Shown in pieces: positions 63,140 through 64,000 of a stretch of DNA of 64,000 nucleotides. The stretch comes from Pasteurellaceae bacterium Pebbles2 (GTDB lineage Bacteria; Pseudomonadota; Gammaproteobacteria; Enterobacterales; Pasteurellaceae): positions 434,001 to 498,000 of the forward strand of contig LVZA01000001.1 in NCBI GenBank assembly GCA_023101505.1. Reading direction: 5' to 3'. Both the position numbers and the translations under genes were made by a program. Each line of letters opens with the position of its first letter. Position 1 is the stretch's first letter. Below the pieces are notes generated by a model. It was not told where the DNA came from. It saw nothing but the letters and a program-made list of their open reading frames with translations, and made no database searches.

Positions 63140-64000
63140 TTATTTTACGCTAATTAAAGTATCAGTCATTGCCTGAAACCAGCTCGAGGTGCACGCATTA
63201 ATTTCATCAACATAATCAGTTAAATTCGCCGTTTGTTTCAACACACGCTGCCAATAAATGTCGCTAGAATCATATTCGCCATAGCTGCTAGCATTGGCAA
63301 TTTCTTCAATATGACGCAAGCTCGCTGTGCTATCATTCATATTTTTCAAATACTTAGCAATTTCTTTTGTTACCGCCAACACCATTCGCTGCTCGCTGGC
63401 TAAATAAGATTGCAGATATTGTTTTAGCACGCTCAAAGGATCAAAATTTTCGTCCACCGCAAAAGATTTTCCGCTCAACTCCCCTTTTTCTCGCCCATAA
63501 AAAATAGGCGCAGGCGTGTTATTGGCTGGCGATAAATTTTCCGCCACCGCCTGAATTAAAAAATACAGCCAATTTTCAATCACATAATTATCTTTATGCG
63601 CCCCCGCACGCCACACAACACGCTGATTAGTCGCAAATAAATTAGTTAAATAGCCCGTTAAATGCACGATCTTATCGCCCACTTCAATGCTTAAATCCAC
63701 ATAACGGCTTTCGGCGGTTTGCTGGTGATATTTTTGCAAAATCGGCAAAAACATTTCAATTTCTGACCGCACTTCTTGTGCATAAACTTGCGCAAATTCT
63801 CCACGTGGCAATACGCCTTTTAAACGCAGTCGATTGAAATAAGTCTCAAAATCTGGAGTAACTTGTGTCAATAAATCTTGTCGAATATTGTACATATCCA
63901 ACTGATTTAACTGAAAGTTTTCTGAGTCAGCAATGTCTTCTTCCTGATCTCGAAAATACACACCGAGTTGCTGTTCAAAGAAAAATTGCACTGGATTTTG
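63140..64000 (-). CDS. recC: Exodeoxyribonuclease V gamma subunit RecC (3' end only)
   Basis: The frame is open to the window edge; the GTG at 63991 is internal (NPVQFFFEQQLGVYFRDQEEDI reads through). The sequence matches the last roughly 285 residues of RecC, including HPVR-AWFSQRL-like (here NPVQFFFEQQL), then SRYQI-type and ITGWLP-like (HLTGYLTNL) segments and a C-terminal YWQRVLKQTA. RecC is the chi-recognition subunit of RecBCD. Assignment is by similarity to E. coli RecC as recalled; the N-terminal part lies outside. Confidence 0.85.
   Translation of the reverse strand, partial: QNPVQFFFEQQLGVYFRDQEEDIADSENFQLNQLDMYNIRQDLLTQVTPDFETYFNRLRLKGVLPRGEFAQVYAQEVRSEIEMFLPILQKYHQQTAESRYVDLSIEVGDKIVHLTGYLTNLFATNQRVVWRAGAHKDNYVIENWLYFLIQAVAENLSPANNTPAPIFYGREKGELSGKSFAVDENFDPLSVLKQYLQSYLASEQRMVLAVTKEIAKYLKNMNDSTASLRHIEEIANASSYGEYDSSDIYWQRVLKQTANLTDYVDEINACTSSWFQAMTDTLISVK

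Overview
The window is chromosomal DNA from a member of the Pasteurellaceae, most likely a Haemophilus species other than H. influenzae itself. The main evidence is the dense scatter of the Haemophilus-type DNA uptake signal (AAGTGCGGT and its complement), both inside genes and as inverted pairs forming terminators. Protein D (glpQ), bamC, degS, nrdR/ribD and obgE also look like the H. influenzae proteins but are clearly diverged, and the 23S rRNA gene carries a helix-45 intervening sequence of a kind described in Haemophilus. This placement is inference; no database search was run.

Layout. 1-8.6 kb: dolP (partial), a nitroreductase, glpQ, a sulfatase-fold membrane enzyme with an in-frame heptanucleotide repeat, hrpA and a small membrane protein. 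8.7-19.8 kb: an AEC permease, an OppA-like lipoprotein, an AhpD-like protein, degS, nrdR-ribD, the ydbH-ynbE envelope pair, a membrane protein, and a TRIC-like channel gene followed by rimI. 19.8-20.9 kb: an orphan gene with a palindrome upstream. 21.1-26.9 kb: a complete rRNA operon on the minus strand (P1 and P2, 16S, tRNA-Glu, 23S, 5S, terminator). 27-33.7 kb: lrgA-lrgB-dgt, a thermonuclease gene followed by the csdA-csdE sulfur-transfer pair, and metR-azlC-azlD. 33.8-44.9 kb: accessory-looking surface and metal genes: an S6 serine protease autotransporter, a DyP peroxidase, a ZnuD-like zinc receptor, the type-B ribosomal proteins L31 and L36, and metE. 45-60.5 kb: housekeeping genes (rimK/grxA, dapA-bamC, bcp, rplU-rpmA-eamA-obgE, ispB-queH, guaB/guaA with a HAD gene between them, birA). 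60.5-64 kb: a RelE/HigA-type toxin-antitoxin pair, a four-gene tRNA cluster, nagC and the 3' end of recC.

Themes. Several neighbours form working units: zinc limitation (ZnuD, zinc-sparing L31B/L36B, and the zinc enzyme MetE next to them), methionine control (MetR with a possible amino-acid exporter, and tandem Met boxes before metE), envelope maintenance (YdbH/YnbE, DolP, BamC, DegS), and sulfur mobilisation (CsdA/CsdE). No large undescribed system such as a CRISPR array or a multi-gene defence island was seen. The most promising leads are the heptanucleotide repeat in the sulfatase-fold gene, the orphan coiled-coil membrane gene with its palindromic site, the metR-azlCD operon, and the HAD insertion plus small ORF between guaB and guaA.
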